64,000 nucleotides of DNA, taken from Pyropia haitanensis. Lineage: Eukaryota > Rhodophyta > Bangiophyceae > Bangiales > Bangiaceae. Shown piece after piece: positions 20,044 through 30,520 of the stretch. The translations under genes were made by a program, and so were the position numbers. The DNA is taken from positions 3,125,756 to 3,189,755 of the forward strand of contig SDUX01000008.1 in the NCBI GenBank assembly GCA_008729055.1, written 5' to 3'. The notes beneath the pieces are model-generated. The model was not told the origin of the DNA. It worked only from the letters and a program-made list of their open reading frames with translations, and did no database searches. How positions within the stretch are numbered: the first letter of the stretch is position 1; every line of letters begins with the position of its first letter.

Positions 20044-20052
20044 GAGGCGTAG

Positions 20053-21312
20053 CACACCGCTGTCCAGGTGGAACACGTGGCGGAAAAACGTCACGAAAGC
20101 GGTCCCAATCAGACCACGGGTGAGCGGGAGTCTGTGTCAGGCTCGTTCGCAGACATGTATCGTTCCCGTACCAGTACCGGAAACGTGGATGCGATTGGGC
20201 CAGCGTTTTACTACGATACAATCGAGACGGACATACGAATCGGCCGCGGTAGGTGACGTCACATTGTATCGCCGCAATTAGGGGCCGTTAGGCGGATTCT
20301 GCACCCACCATTCTGGCATATTTACGACGCGTGCCCACCGATCTCACCAACGCGTCTGGCCTCGCTCAGTCCAGCAGCCTGATAGACACACCGTGCACCA
20401 AGATGGAGAAGGCCACGGTCAAGGTGCTCCGGGAGAGCCTTCGGGTTCGTGGGCAGTCCACTCACGGTCTGAAGGAAGAACTCGTGCAGCGCTGTAAGGT
20501 GCACGGTGTAGCTGTCGGAGATGCAGGGATAAGGGCAGGCGCTGCTGCAGGGATATCGGCAGGCACCGTCTGGAGGAGGGTGTGTGGCACAGCGCGCGAC
20601 GGTGGCGACGTGCGGGGGGCTCGTGGAGGTGGGCCGGTGATCACCGATCGTACCAGCGCATTGCACTTAGTTTAAAGGAACCCAGAATATTTAGCGGAGT
20701 TGCGTGTACCGGCGCACGGCATCGGGAAAGAGCTTTCGCAGTATGTGACGTGATACCGTACCGCGTCAAACTAACGGTACGTGTCTGCAAAAGCCCCTCA
20801 AGGGGACGCGGGGGGCGACGCCGCTGGACGGCGGCCGCTCTTGGTCGAGGCACGTCCGGAAGCGCCCGCTTGGCAGAGCGACAGCACGCCCTTGTCCCGT
20901 ACCACCCCGTCGGCGTCGGTCTGGCAGGACGAGGCTTCACACTGTCCCATACACACTCACACAATGGGGGGGGGTGAACGACCTCACGTGCGGGGTTGGT
21001 GACGGATTCCGTCCGCGTTGCGCCGCAACCGTCCAGACTGGGTACGCGCGGCGCGGAACGACCGAGCGGACTGCGAACGTCGGCAGACGCCGTTGTTCTC
21101 CTCGTTGCTACTACGGGTCCGCCCACTGCACGGGGCCGTGTTTCCGTTTGGTTTTCCGTACGGCCGGTTGTCGAGCCGCCCCAGGGCGGGGTCCTTGGTA
21201 CCCCCTTTTCCCCACACTTGTTGCTATCGTCAGTCGCCCACAGCTGTGGACCTCCCCCCTTCCCGCCCCCCCCCCCCCTTCCCTCCTTCTTCCCTCTCCC
21301 AGCCCCACTCAT
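20053..21312. other. Intergenic between the palindrome and cysteine-rich gene 2
   Basis: Balanced-composition DNA (20060-20780) unlike the GC-rich surroundings, including a SAP-like coding fragment, then pyrimidine-rich DNA leading to the 3' end of the cysteine-rich paralogue. It could be remnant mobile DNA; no ends were identified. Confidence 0.35.
20331..20675 (+). pseudogene. SAP-domain-like coding fragment
   Basis: The frame contains TVKVLRESLRVRGQSTHG followed by LKEELVQRC (about 20415-20500). This matches the SAP pattern: an amphipathic helix, an RG.ST.G turn, then K.ELV.R. SAP domains bind AT-rich DNA and occur in chromatin proteins, DNA repair proteins and some transposon proteins. 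An ATG at 20403 precedes the motif closely. Downstream the frame becomes Gly/Ala-rich and stops without another domain. Its location in sequence of foreign composition beside a transposon suggests a fragment of a mobile-element or captured gene. It could instead be an exon of an undetected gene. Confidence 0.4.
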
Positions 21313-22172
21313 TCAAGAATCCACGCAGTACCCCCGATCCTTCTGGCAGTCATACGTGCACCAAGTAGCGCGGCACGTGACCGGGTCCAGGCCACAGCGG
21401 CTGGACGTGCAGCGGCTGCGGAGGCAGCGGCGGCCGGCACCACAGGGGCGCTTGCCACGCCCGCAAACGGTGTAGGGCGCACACGGCCGTCGCGCCGGCG
21501 TCGGCGTGCGCGCCGGCGTCGGCGCGCGCGTCGGTGTTGGCGTCGGACTCGGCGGCGGGTTCGGCGTCTGGGTGGGCACCGCCTCACAGACGCCCTTGCC
21601 CGTCAAGCACCCCGCCACGCACACGGTCGGCGCACACGTGACGGGGTGGATGGCGCACGCCGACGCGGTACACCGCTGCCGGCGGCACCGGCGGCCACGC
21701 CCACACCGCCGCTCCCCCGGCGTGCACACCTGGTAGGGGCGGCACGTTGGCGTCGGCAACCGTGCCGGCACGACGGCACACGCGCCGCGAACGCCGCCGC
21801 CGACACAGTCCTCGGTGCACGCGCGCGTCGCGGCGCACGTGACGGGGTCCACCCCGCACCGTGACGGCGTGCACGGTGCCGGCACACACACCCGGCGCGT
21901 GCCACCGCGACGGACGGGGCAGTCCGCGTCCGTGCGGCAGGTCGTGTAGGGCGGGCACGGAGCGCCGCGGGGGGGGGGGGGGTGGCCGCCGCCGCCGCCG
22001 CCGTCGCCGCCGCCGTCGCCGCCGCCGCGGCCGCCGTCGGAGTCACCACCGCCGCCGCTGTCGGCGACACTGCCGCTGCCGCAGTCGCCGGCGACGCCAC
22101 CGCGGCGATGGCCGTTGCCAGGGCGGCCGCCGCCGCGATGGCGGCCATGACCACGACGCGGGCGGGCGCCAT
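21313..22172 (-). CDS. Secreted cysteine-rich repeat protein, copy 2 (frame break in a G14 run)
   Basis: Paralogue of 13613-14359. It starts MAPARVVVMAAIAAAAA at 22172 (copy 1 starts MAPARVTLVAAIAAAAA), a likely signal peptide followed by an Ala-rich stretch. The three cysteine modules (CPPYTTC, CRPYQVC, CAPYTVC, each with a PVTC core) are read in another frame after a 14-base G run at 21969-21982. A change of run length there would restore one continuous protein of about 285 residues, so the break is probably an assembly error or a length polymorphism. The linker before module 3 is longer than in copy 1 (PTPTPTRAPTPARTPTP). Function unknown, probably extracellular. Confidence 0.68.
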
Positions 22173-24016
22173 CCGTCACCGTTCCTCGGGGACGGTCGCC
22201 AGGCAATGGAACGAGGGGGGGGGGGCGGGGAGGATCGCAGGGGAGGGCAGGGAGTAGCTCGGTCGGCAACGACGGGCCTTCACGACAGCACTTGGGCGGC
22301 GACGGGCGGTGGGAAGGCGCCGCGGCGTGGCGGCACGGTGGTGAGCCCGGCCACACGCCGCGCTGCCCGCACCGCCGCTCCACCCACCCCCGCTGGCACC
22401 GCTGTTCCACCCACCCCACAGCGGCGGGGCGCCGACCCGCGAGCCGGTGGCCGACACCCGCGCGGCACTGTCCCGCCACGGGCGACGCCAAGAGGCTGGC
22501 GGCGACGGCGGTCCGTCGGGCGCGCCGCGGGTGGCGTCGGGGGTCGAGGGCCGGCCGCGGCTGCGGCCGCCGCCGACCGAGCGCGCGTGACCCGGACGAC
22601 CCGCCGCCAGGGGACAGCCGCTGCCGCCGTGACAGTGGCGGTGGTCGGGCCGCCGCGCCGGCGGCCGTGACAGCGGCGGGGCGTGCAGGAGGGGCGGTGG
22701 ATGTGCATGCAAGGGGGGGGGGGGGGGGCGGCCAAGACCAGGCAGCGGTGGGCGGTATTGCGGTGACGACGGCTCGCCAACGTTGCCCGCGCTGTTGCCC
22801 GCGGGGCGGGGGGGGCGGCGGCGGTAGACCGCGGTGCGAGGGGCGGCGCGGCTCGCGGCGGGGCGGGGCGCTGCGGCGCGGCCACGCGGCGGCGGGTGAC
22901 CGCGTCGGACGGGTCGCCGCGTCGGCGGCCGGGTCGACGGGGCGGGGGCAAGGGCCGGGGGGGGTGTGCCCCGCGTCACGTCCGCAGCTGCCGATCTTGG
23001 CACGTGCGGGATCTGGAGGTCGGGAAACAGCAGGGGCAGCGGCTCTTCCCACGGTTTTCGCTACCGGACCTTTGCCATGCGAACAAACCGGCAGACGAAA
23101 CGCAGAGGCAGGGTGGCCCCCCCAGACTTGCTGGACTCTTGAAGCGTAGTCGACGCGTGCTCCATAGCCGAAAGTGCACGACTGCCAATCGGCGGCCAGA
23201 ACGCAATTCCCCGCAGATGATGAATCTCTGACATATGCTGGTAGCATTTGCTTTGCACAAGTGACTCAATCTCCATGTTTTCGAAAATTGTGAAATCAGG
23301 CCTGATTTGGAGAGAATTCTCCCGTTGTCCTCACTCGGCAACCCTCTGCAGAATGGATTGCTCATCCTCTCGTACGCCCTTTATGCATAGGTCCGTGCGG
23401 TCCTGGACGTATTCTTATGTACCGTGAACGACCGCTTCCCCGCCGAGCGTCGTCGTCCGCCGCGGCCATTCCTGTTTTCCATCCCCTGCCGCCGAGATTC
23501 ACCGCTGTGCTTGACCGAGGCGTGGCCGCCGGCCGCTGGCGCACGGCACACACACGTGCGGCCGCGTGCTGTGGCCTAAAAAAAAAAAAAAAAAAAGGGG
23601 GATAACAGGGGACCACCACATGCGTGACGCGGTGGCTGGCCGCCGCCGCAAGCGCGCCGGCCCGCTGCGCGCCGCCGGCAACCGCCCCGTCGCGGCGGCG
23701 CGCCCGCCCCCCCCTCCCCCCTACTGGCCGCCCGCGCAGACAAAACCCCCCCTGCGCAAAGGGGGGGACGTGCTCGTGCCGCCGCGGCGCGCCGCCGCTG
23801 GCCTGATCCCCCCCCTGCCCACCACTGTAAGGGCGGCACGCCGGCGGCGGTCGGCGGCCAGAGGCGGGCCAAGGACGGGAGGGGGCGGCACCGCGCCGTA
23901 GCGCCGGCCGGCCGCGGCTGCCGCCGCTCGTACACCATCCATGCGTGTGTCCTAAACGCTGAGCCAGGCGGCCGCGTGCCGCCCGCCGGGCCCGTGCGCG
24001 CCGGTTCCAGCGGTCA

Positions 24017-24047
<31 letters not shown>

Positions 24048-24634
24048 TGCCGCCGCTGCCGCCGCCGCCGCCGGCCCGTGGGCGCCCGCCTCGGCCCGCC
24101 CGCGAACACGGTGGCACGGCGGGGGGCGGGGCTCCCGCGCAGCAGCCGCGGCCTGTCCCCCCCCCCCCCCGTCCCGCGGGCCCCCCGTCCCCAACGCCAA
24201 CCGCCCCTGGCGGTGGGCCTCTCGGCCACGCTGGCCGTAGCAGCCCGCCCGACCCGCCGCCCGCCGCCTCCCGCCGCCGCCGCCCGCCACCGCCGCCGCC
24301 CGCCGCCGACCCGCGGCCGCCGCCGCCGCCACCGCCCGCCGCCGCTGCTGCCGCGGCCGCCCGCCGCGGCTCGTGCCGCGCCCGCAACGACGGGCGGGTG
24401 GCCACGCGGGGGGCGCGCCGCGCCGCGGGATCCGCGGCAGGGGGCGTGGCCCAAGGCGGGCGCCCGGCGCGGCAGCGCCGCTGGCCGCGCGGCCGCCGCG
24501 GCGGGCGTGCGCAGCCCCCGCGCGCCCCTGTGCTCAACCGCCCCTCCGCCCGCCTCGCCGACCGGCCGGTCCGCGGCGGGGCCAGGACGGAACACGGCCG
24601 CCGCGGGGGGGGGGCGGCGGTGGCCACCGCCGCT

Positions 24635-24678
<44 letters not shown>

Positions 24679-25068
24679 TGCTGCTGCCACCGCTGCCACT
24701 GCCACCGCTGCCGCCGCCGTCGCCGCCGCCGCTGCCGCTACCGCTGCCGCTGCCGCTGCCTCTGCCACTGCCGCCGCCGCTGCCGCCGCCGCTGCCGGCC
24801 GCCGCGGCAACGTCCCGGGCGGGCGCGGCTTTGCCGGCCCCACGCGCGGCCGCCGAGCGGCGCGCGCTTCCCTCCCCTCTGGTGGCGGTCACTGGGCTCG
24901 CCGCCGCCGGCCGCGCCGCTTCCCCTCTTCCCGCCCCGCGCGGCGGCGCCCGGGGTGGGGGGCGGCCGGGCGCGCACGCGTGGGGCGGCGCGCCCCCCCC
25001 CACCCCCACCGCCCCTCCCTACGGCTGCATCGGCAGCGCGGTGGGGAGCCCCACCGGCTGGCGCGGCG
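22173..25068. other. Long intergenic stretch, no supported gene
   Basis: 22173-22980 is GC-rich DNA partly related to the upstream region of cysteine-rich gene 1. 22980-23420 has balanced composition and a minus-strand frame (23061-23276, IESLVQSKCYQHMSEIHHL) that looks protein-like but matches no family recalled. 23578-23596 is an A19 run followed by G5. 23600-25068 is low-complexity GC triplets with open frames on every strand, probably including the leader of the LisH/LUFS gene. No start, stop or domain could be assigned. Confidence 0.35.
23578..23596 (+). repeat. A19 homopolymer
   Basis: An uninterrupted run of 19 A followed by GGGGG in otherwise GC-rich DNA. It could be a retroposed poly(A) tail or a chance homopolymer; no transcript-like body with target duplications was identified. 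Confidence 0.8.
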
Positions 25069-27657
25069 ATGAAGCGGCCGTACCCGTCGCCCCTCCCCCC
25101 TCCCCCCCCCGCCCACCGCCCGCCCCTCCCCGTGCCGGTGGTGGTGCCGCCGCACTCGCGGCGGACGCGGCGGCCGCGGCGGCGGTGGCGGCGGCACGGG
25201 GTGCGCCTCCCCCCCCCTTCCCTCCCACCCCCGCTCCCGCCGCCGCCGCCGCCCCTGCCCCCGCCGCCGCCGCCGTCCCTGCCCCTGCGGCTGCCCCCGC
25301 GGCTGCGGCTGCGGCTGCGGCGGCGGCGCCGCCGTGGCAGGCCGAGCCCGCCTCGGACGCGCGCCTCGACGCCCTCCTCCGCGCCTACATCGCCGACTAC
25401 CTCGACGCCCGCGCGTTTACCGCCACCGCCGCGGAGATGCGGCGGGAGGCGGGCGCGCGGGGGCTCGGCCTCACGCTGCCGCCGGTGGGGAGCACGCCCG
25501 TCGCCGCTGGCCGCGGTGGGGGGGGGGGGGGGGCGCCGGTGGTGGGGCCGGTGCGGGCGGGGGGGGAGTGGGGGGGGCGCCGGTGGGGGGCGCCGACAGA
25601 GGAGCTGACGGCGGCGGCGGTGTCGGCGGCGGCAGCGGCGGCGGGGACGGCGGCGGCGGGGACGGCGGGGCCAAGCCCACCTTCCTTGCCGAGTGGTTTG
25701 GCGCGTTTTGGGAGGTCTTTGGCGGGCGGCTGCAGCGGGACCTGGGCGGCGAGCTCGGCGTCGTTGCGGGGGTGGGCGCCGCCAGCCCGACGCTGGAGCT
25801 ACTGCGGGTGGCGGCGCCTGGTGCGTCGCCGCGCGCGGCCGCTGCGCAGACGCCGAGCATCGGGGTGGGGGGTGTCCGTGGCGGGGGTGCGCCGGAGGAA
25901 AGACGGGGTGGGGGGGGCGCCCTGGCCCTTGGACGGCAGGTGCCGGCCGCTGCGGGCGCGGAGCCGCAGTTCCCTGACATTGGGGGGGAGGCAGGGGGGA
26001 ACGCCAATCCCACCCCCGACCCTGGTGGCATGTGGGCGGCGCTCGGCAGCGGCGGCGGCGGCGGCGGCGACGGCGGCGACGGCGGCAGCGTGTCGAGCCG
26101 CCACTCCCGCCCCGTCTCGTACGCGTCGGCGGGGGGCCCACCGGCGGCGCCGCCGCGGCAGCCGCGGGCGGGTGGCGCCACGGTGGCCGCGGCGGCACGC
26201 GGCTATGGCGGCACGACGCCGCCGCCGCCACCGCCGCAACCGTCGCCGCCCCATCCGCCGCCGCCGCCGCAGCGGCCGCCCCCACCGCCGCCACTGCCGG
26301 GACAACCGCAGCCGCCGTCCCCGTCGGCGGCGGCCGGCCCGTCGGCGTTGCGGCCACCCCTCGGGGGCGGCGGCGGCGGTGGCGGTGGTGGCGGCGGTGG
26401 GGGTGCGGGGGGGCCTCCCCCCGCTGGTGGGGTGGCGCACCCGTCGTGGCCGCCACCCGGTGGCGGGTCGATGGTGGTGGGCACCGGCGGCCTGCCGCCG
26501 GTGGCGTCGCCGGCCAGCCGTCGGCGGCGGTCGCCGCTCCCGCCGGGCGAGCCACCGCCGCCAGCGTCCCAGTGGGCGGGCGGCGCGCTGCCGCCGCCCC
26601 ACCCCGGCGTTGGCAGCGGCACCCGTGGCGGCGGCGGCGGCGGCGGCGGCAGCGGCGGCAGCGGCGTCGTTGTCAGCGGCGGCCGTGGGCCCGGCGGCAG
26701 CGCGCCCCACGCCGCCGCCTCGTACGGCATTGCCGGCGCCTCCCCCGCGGCGGCGGCGGCCGTGTCGCTGCCGCCGTTTGCCAACCCCGACCCCGCCATG
26801 GCCGCCGCCATGGCCGACGCGTACGTGACGCGCGCGCGGGTGGCGCTGCCACCCGGCGCGCTGCCGGTGGAGATTACACAGCACGGGCTCATCTACCTGC
26901 ACGACAACCTGTTCCGCCTGTTCCCGGGGGGGGGGCTCATCCACATGCCCGCCGCGCCGGCGGGGGCGGCGGCGCTCAACGCGCGCGCGCACGCGGCGCA
27001 GCAGCTGGCGAATGAAAAGGCGGCCGAGGCGCGGCTGCGGGGCGGGGAGGGGGGGGGGACGCCGCGGGGAGCGGCTTTGCAAGCCGCCCAAGGGAGGGTG
27101 GTGGCGCTGGGCTGCTGCTCGACGGAGGGGGGGGCGCCGCGGGGGCCAGCGACGCGCCATCGTCAGCACCATGGGGGGGCGGCGCGCTGGCAGGCGCCGA
27201 TGCCGCCGCGCTGCGCGGGGGGCCGTCGGCCGGTGCGGGTGGCGGCGGTGGCGGCGGCGGCCAGGCCTCGGCCGCCGCGACGAGGGAGGGCGCGGGCGGC
27301 GGCGGCGGTGGCGGCACCAGCGGCGGTGACGGCGGTGGCGCTGCGGTCGGCGGCGGCGGCGGCGGCCGCCGTGGCGGCACGGGCGCCGACGGCCACCCGC
27401 CCGGCAGCGCCGCGGCGGCGGCGGCCGCGGCGGCCGTCGCGCGCGAGGTGGTCGCCGCCGAGGCGGCCGTCGCGGGCGGCCGTGCCGGCACGCCCGTCGC
27501 GGTGCTCAGCGCCGTCGTCGGCACCAGCCGCCCGCGCGGCGGCCTCGGTGGCGGCGGCGCCGGCCGGGGTGGCGCGCGGCGGGCCGCTAGTGGCGGCGCG
27601 TCGGCGGCGGGCGCGTCGGGGCGGCGGCCGCCGGGCGGCGGTGGCGGCGGTGGCGGC

Positions 27658-27692
<35 letters not shown>

Positions 27693-28229
27693 CAATGACA
27701 CGGACGGGGGGGGCGCGGCGGGCGGCGCGGCGGCGGCCAAGCTGCCGCCGTCGCCGTCAGCGGTGGCCGCGGCGGAAGCGCAGCTGAGCGCCCGCCGGCG
27801 GCCGCCGTCGGCGGCGCGGGGGGGGGGGCACGGCGCCGCGCTCGGCGTGCGGACGTTGCCGCTGCCGGGGGGGCTGTGGGGGGGGGGTCTGGGCGCTGCT
27901 GATGGTGGTGGGGGGGGCGGCGGCCGCCGCGACGAGGCGGGCGGTGTCGGAGGTGGTGGCGGTGGCGGCGGCGTCGGCAGCGTAGGGGGACCAGGGCTGG
28001 GGGCGCACCTCCCGCCCGCGGGGACCAACGCCGCCGCCGCCGCCGCCGCCGCCGCCGTTGCCGCTGCCGCGGCGGCGCCCCCCCCCCCCCCCCCATGGCG
28101 TCCTATCTGGCAGCCGGCTCCGGCGCGCCACCCCCCCTGGGCGACGGCGCCGCCGACGGGGCGGACGCGGCGGCGCTCGGCGCGGCGCTGTTTGGGGAAC
28201 CGTCGTTTTGGGGGGGCGGGGGGGGGTGA
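25069..28229 (+). CDS. LisH/LUFS-domain transcriptional co-regulator-like protein (SSDP/LEUNIG/Flo8 type), frame-interrupted
   Basis: A LisH motif (LLRAYIADYLDARAFTATAA, about 25370-25440) is followed, after a poly-Gly linker and a frame change at the long G run near 25518-25535, by PTFLAEWFGAFWEVF (about 25680-25725). That is the LUFS signature (FLxEWWxxFWxxF) of LEUNIG, Flo8 and SSDP/SSBP2-4. Pro/Gly-rich sequence and a balanced segment (EITQHGLIYLHDNLFRLFP, 26870-26930) follow. The C-terminus, GAALFGEPSFWGGGGG and a TGA at 28227-28229, is read in another frame. No WD40 repeats are seen, so it resembles SSDP more than LEUNIG. It likely scaffolds nuclear co-regulator complexes. The start (MKRPYPSP at 25069) and the number of frame breaks are uncertain. 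Confidence 0.6.
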
Positions 28230-28666
28230 CGCCGCCCGCGGCCGTGCCCGCACCGGGCGGTGAGGGCGCAACGGGGTCGGGGGGAGGGGGAGGGGGGACG
28301 GAAGGCGCGTCACCGCAGCCGCCGCGCGTGGCCTCTGGCGCCACCCCCGCTGCAGCAGTGGCGATACCCCTGCCGCCCGTCCACGCAGCCACAGGCGGGA
28401 GCGCGCGTCTTTATCAATCTCGGCGCCGCTGCCGACGCGCCGCGGCGGCGGGTAGCGTGCACCCGGTCGGTGCCCCTGCGGAGCGCCGTCCCCCCGCAAA
28501 CACGCAGGGGGCCGGGCGTGGCCTTGGCGGGACGGCGGCGTGCGCAGCAGGGGGCGGGGGCGCGCGACGCGCTTGCCGGGCGGTGGGCGCCCCCCCTCTG
28601 GCCGCCGAGCCCCTCCCCGACGACCATCCGTGGTGGCGCGCGCCGCCTACCGGCGTGCGCGCGCGC
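28230..28666. other. Convergent 3' region
   Basis: Between the proposed stops of the LUFS-domain gene (+) and the two-exon unknown gene (-). GC-rich, with short chance frames only. Confidence 0.35.
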
Positions 28667-29486
28667 TCATGCCGGCGGCGTCGGCGTCGGCGTCGACGTC
28701 GGTGGCGGCGTCGGCCGCACCCGCGGCGGCGGCGGCCCGGGCGGGGTGCCCGGGAAGACGGCGCCAAGGAGCTCGGCGAGGCGCGCCTCGGCGGCGACCG
28801 CCGACGCGGCGGCAGCGGCGGCGGGGGTGGGAGCGGGGGCGGCCGCCGCGGCGGGCGTGGTCGCTGCCGGCACTGGGGGGTGGTCGTCGCCGGCGCCTTC
28901 GTCGGAAAAGGCGGGTGCCTGTGGGGGAGGGAGGGGGGGGGGCGGGAAACGCGTGTGGAAGCGGGCGGAAAGAGGCCGGTGGGGGGGGGTGGGGGGGGAG
29001 GAGGGCGACAGCGGCTCATGGCAGCGGCCAACCGGCGGCACGGACGAGGCGGGCGGGCGGGTCAGCGTCTGGCCAGTCGCACACCAATGGCACAGTGGGC
29101 GTCCGCCCTCCCCCCCCCACCGCACGATACGGCCCACAACCGGGCGCCCGCCGCGCCAGCGCCAAACCCCCCCCCCCCCGCCCGTGCCGCCGCCACGCTC
29201 CGCCCTCCACTCTACCCCCCCCCCCCCCCCGCCCCCACCAGCCGACGCACCTGCAAGCCGACGCGCCGCGCGTTGACGCGGATCCGCTGCCGCTCGTCCA
29301 CCACCACGCCCACCCCCGCGGCGGCCAGCACCGCCGCGTGGCGGCGGCCCGCCGCGCGCAGCCGCCGCCACGCGGAGAGGAGGTCGTCGGGCGTGCCGCC
29401 AGCCACGGCGCCGGTGGGGGTGGGGGGGGGGGGGGGGGTGGCGCCGACCGCGGCGGCCATGAGGAGCTCCCACTTGGCATCGTCGT

Positions 29487-29522
<36 letters not shown>

Positions 29523-29524
29523 TA

Positions 29525-29556
<32 letters not shown>

Positions 29557-29838
29557 GCCGCCACCGCCGGCTGCCCCGCCTCCCGTGGCGGCTGCGGGCG
29601 CGTCGGCTACGGTGGGCGGTGCCATTCCAAGTGAAGGGGTGGGGGGAGGGGGAGGCGTGGCGGTACCACCGCCGCCGCCACCGCCACCGCCACCGCCACC
29701 GCCACTGGTGCTGTCACCGCCGCCGACGCCGCCGCGACCGGCGGCGGCGGCGGCAGCGGCCAGCCCGCGACGGCGGGGAAAGCCGGCGGCGAGACGGGAC
29801 AGGCACCCGAGGGCGCTGGTGGTGGGCGGCGGGAGCAT
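28667..29838 (-). CDS. Unknown protein, two exons
   Basis: Exon 1 (29838-29251) begins MLPPPTTSALGCLSRLAAG, an Arg/Ala-rich stretch that could be an organelle presequence. After a Gly-rich tract it has ordinary sequence (AKWELLMAAAVGA, DDLLSAWRRLRAAGRRHA, VVVDERQRIRVNARRVGLQ). The intron (29250-28919, 332 nt) begins GTGCGT after CAG and ends CCCCCACAG. It joins in phase to exon 2 (28918-28667): APAFSDEGAGDDHPPV, an Ala/Pro stretch, EARLAELLGAVFPG and a Pro/Thr-rich end. Total 279 residues. No family is recognised. The clean splice sites and in-phase join argue for a real gene. Its promoter is shared with the tRNA methyltransferase gene. Confidence 0.5.
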
Positions 29839-30245
29839 GGCCGACCGTGGCAGTGGGGGACGGCGGGCGGCGGCGGCGGGAGGAGCGGCGGCGGGCAGCA
29901 CCGCCGCGGCACGCCCGGCGCCGGCCGGTTGCGATCGACGCTGCGCGTGGGGGCAAAGACGGCCCGTCGACGACGGGCGGATCAAGGGGCTGGCAGCGTC
30001 GAAACAGCTCGTGGCAAAAGAGGGCGGCCGGATGGCCGGCCTGTGCCACGTGTGTCGCTGGCCGCATCGCGTCGCCGGGGACGGGGCGCCACTCCGCCAC
30101 CACCACCACGCTCTGCTCCTCACCTTGTACCTTCCCCCCCCCCCCCCAGCCTCCGCCACGGCCCACACCTCCTCTCCACCCCCTCCCCGCTTCCCTTGCG
30201 GCCCCCCTGCCCGCACCCTAAAACCAAGGCCCACCATCTAGCACC
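29839..30245. other. Divergent promoter
   Basis: About 0.4 kb between the unknown two-exon gene (-) and the TRM7-like gene (+). The right part (30110-30240) is strongly pyrimidine-rich on the + strand, like other leaders in this window. No defined motif was identified. Confidence 0.35.
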
Positions 30246-30480
30246 ATGCCGCCGCGCAGCCGCGCCAAGCGCGACACCTTTTACCGGCAGGCCAAGGCCG
30301 ACGGCTACCGCGCGCGCAGCGCGTACAAGCTCGCCCAGCTGGACGACGCGTACGGCCTGTTTGGGCCGGCCGTCCACCGCGTCGTCGACCTGTGTGCCGC
30401 GCCGGGCTCGTGGAGTCAGGTCATTGCCGAGCGGCTGCGGCCGGCCGCCGCGGCGGCCGCGGCGGCCGCGCCGGGGGGCG

Positions 30481-30520
<40 letters not shown>

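Noticed and set aside
23362..24843. 493-codon minus-strand frame
   Set aside because: Nearly all Ala, Arg, Gly and Pro from triplet repeats, with no domain; typical chance frame of GC-rich DNA.
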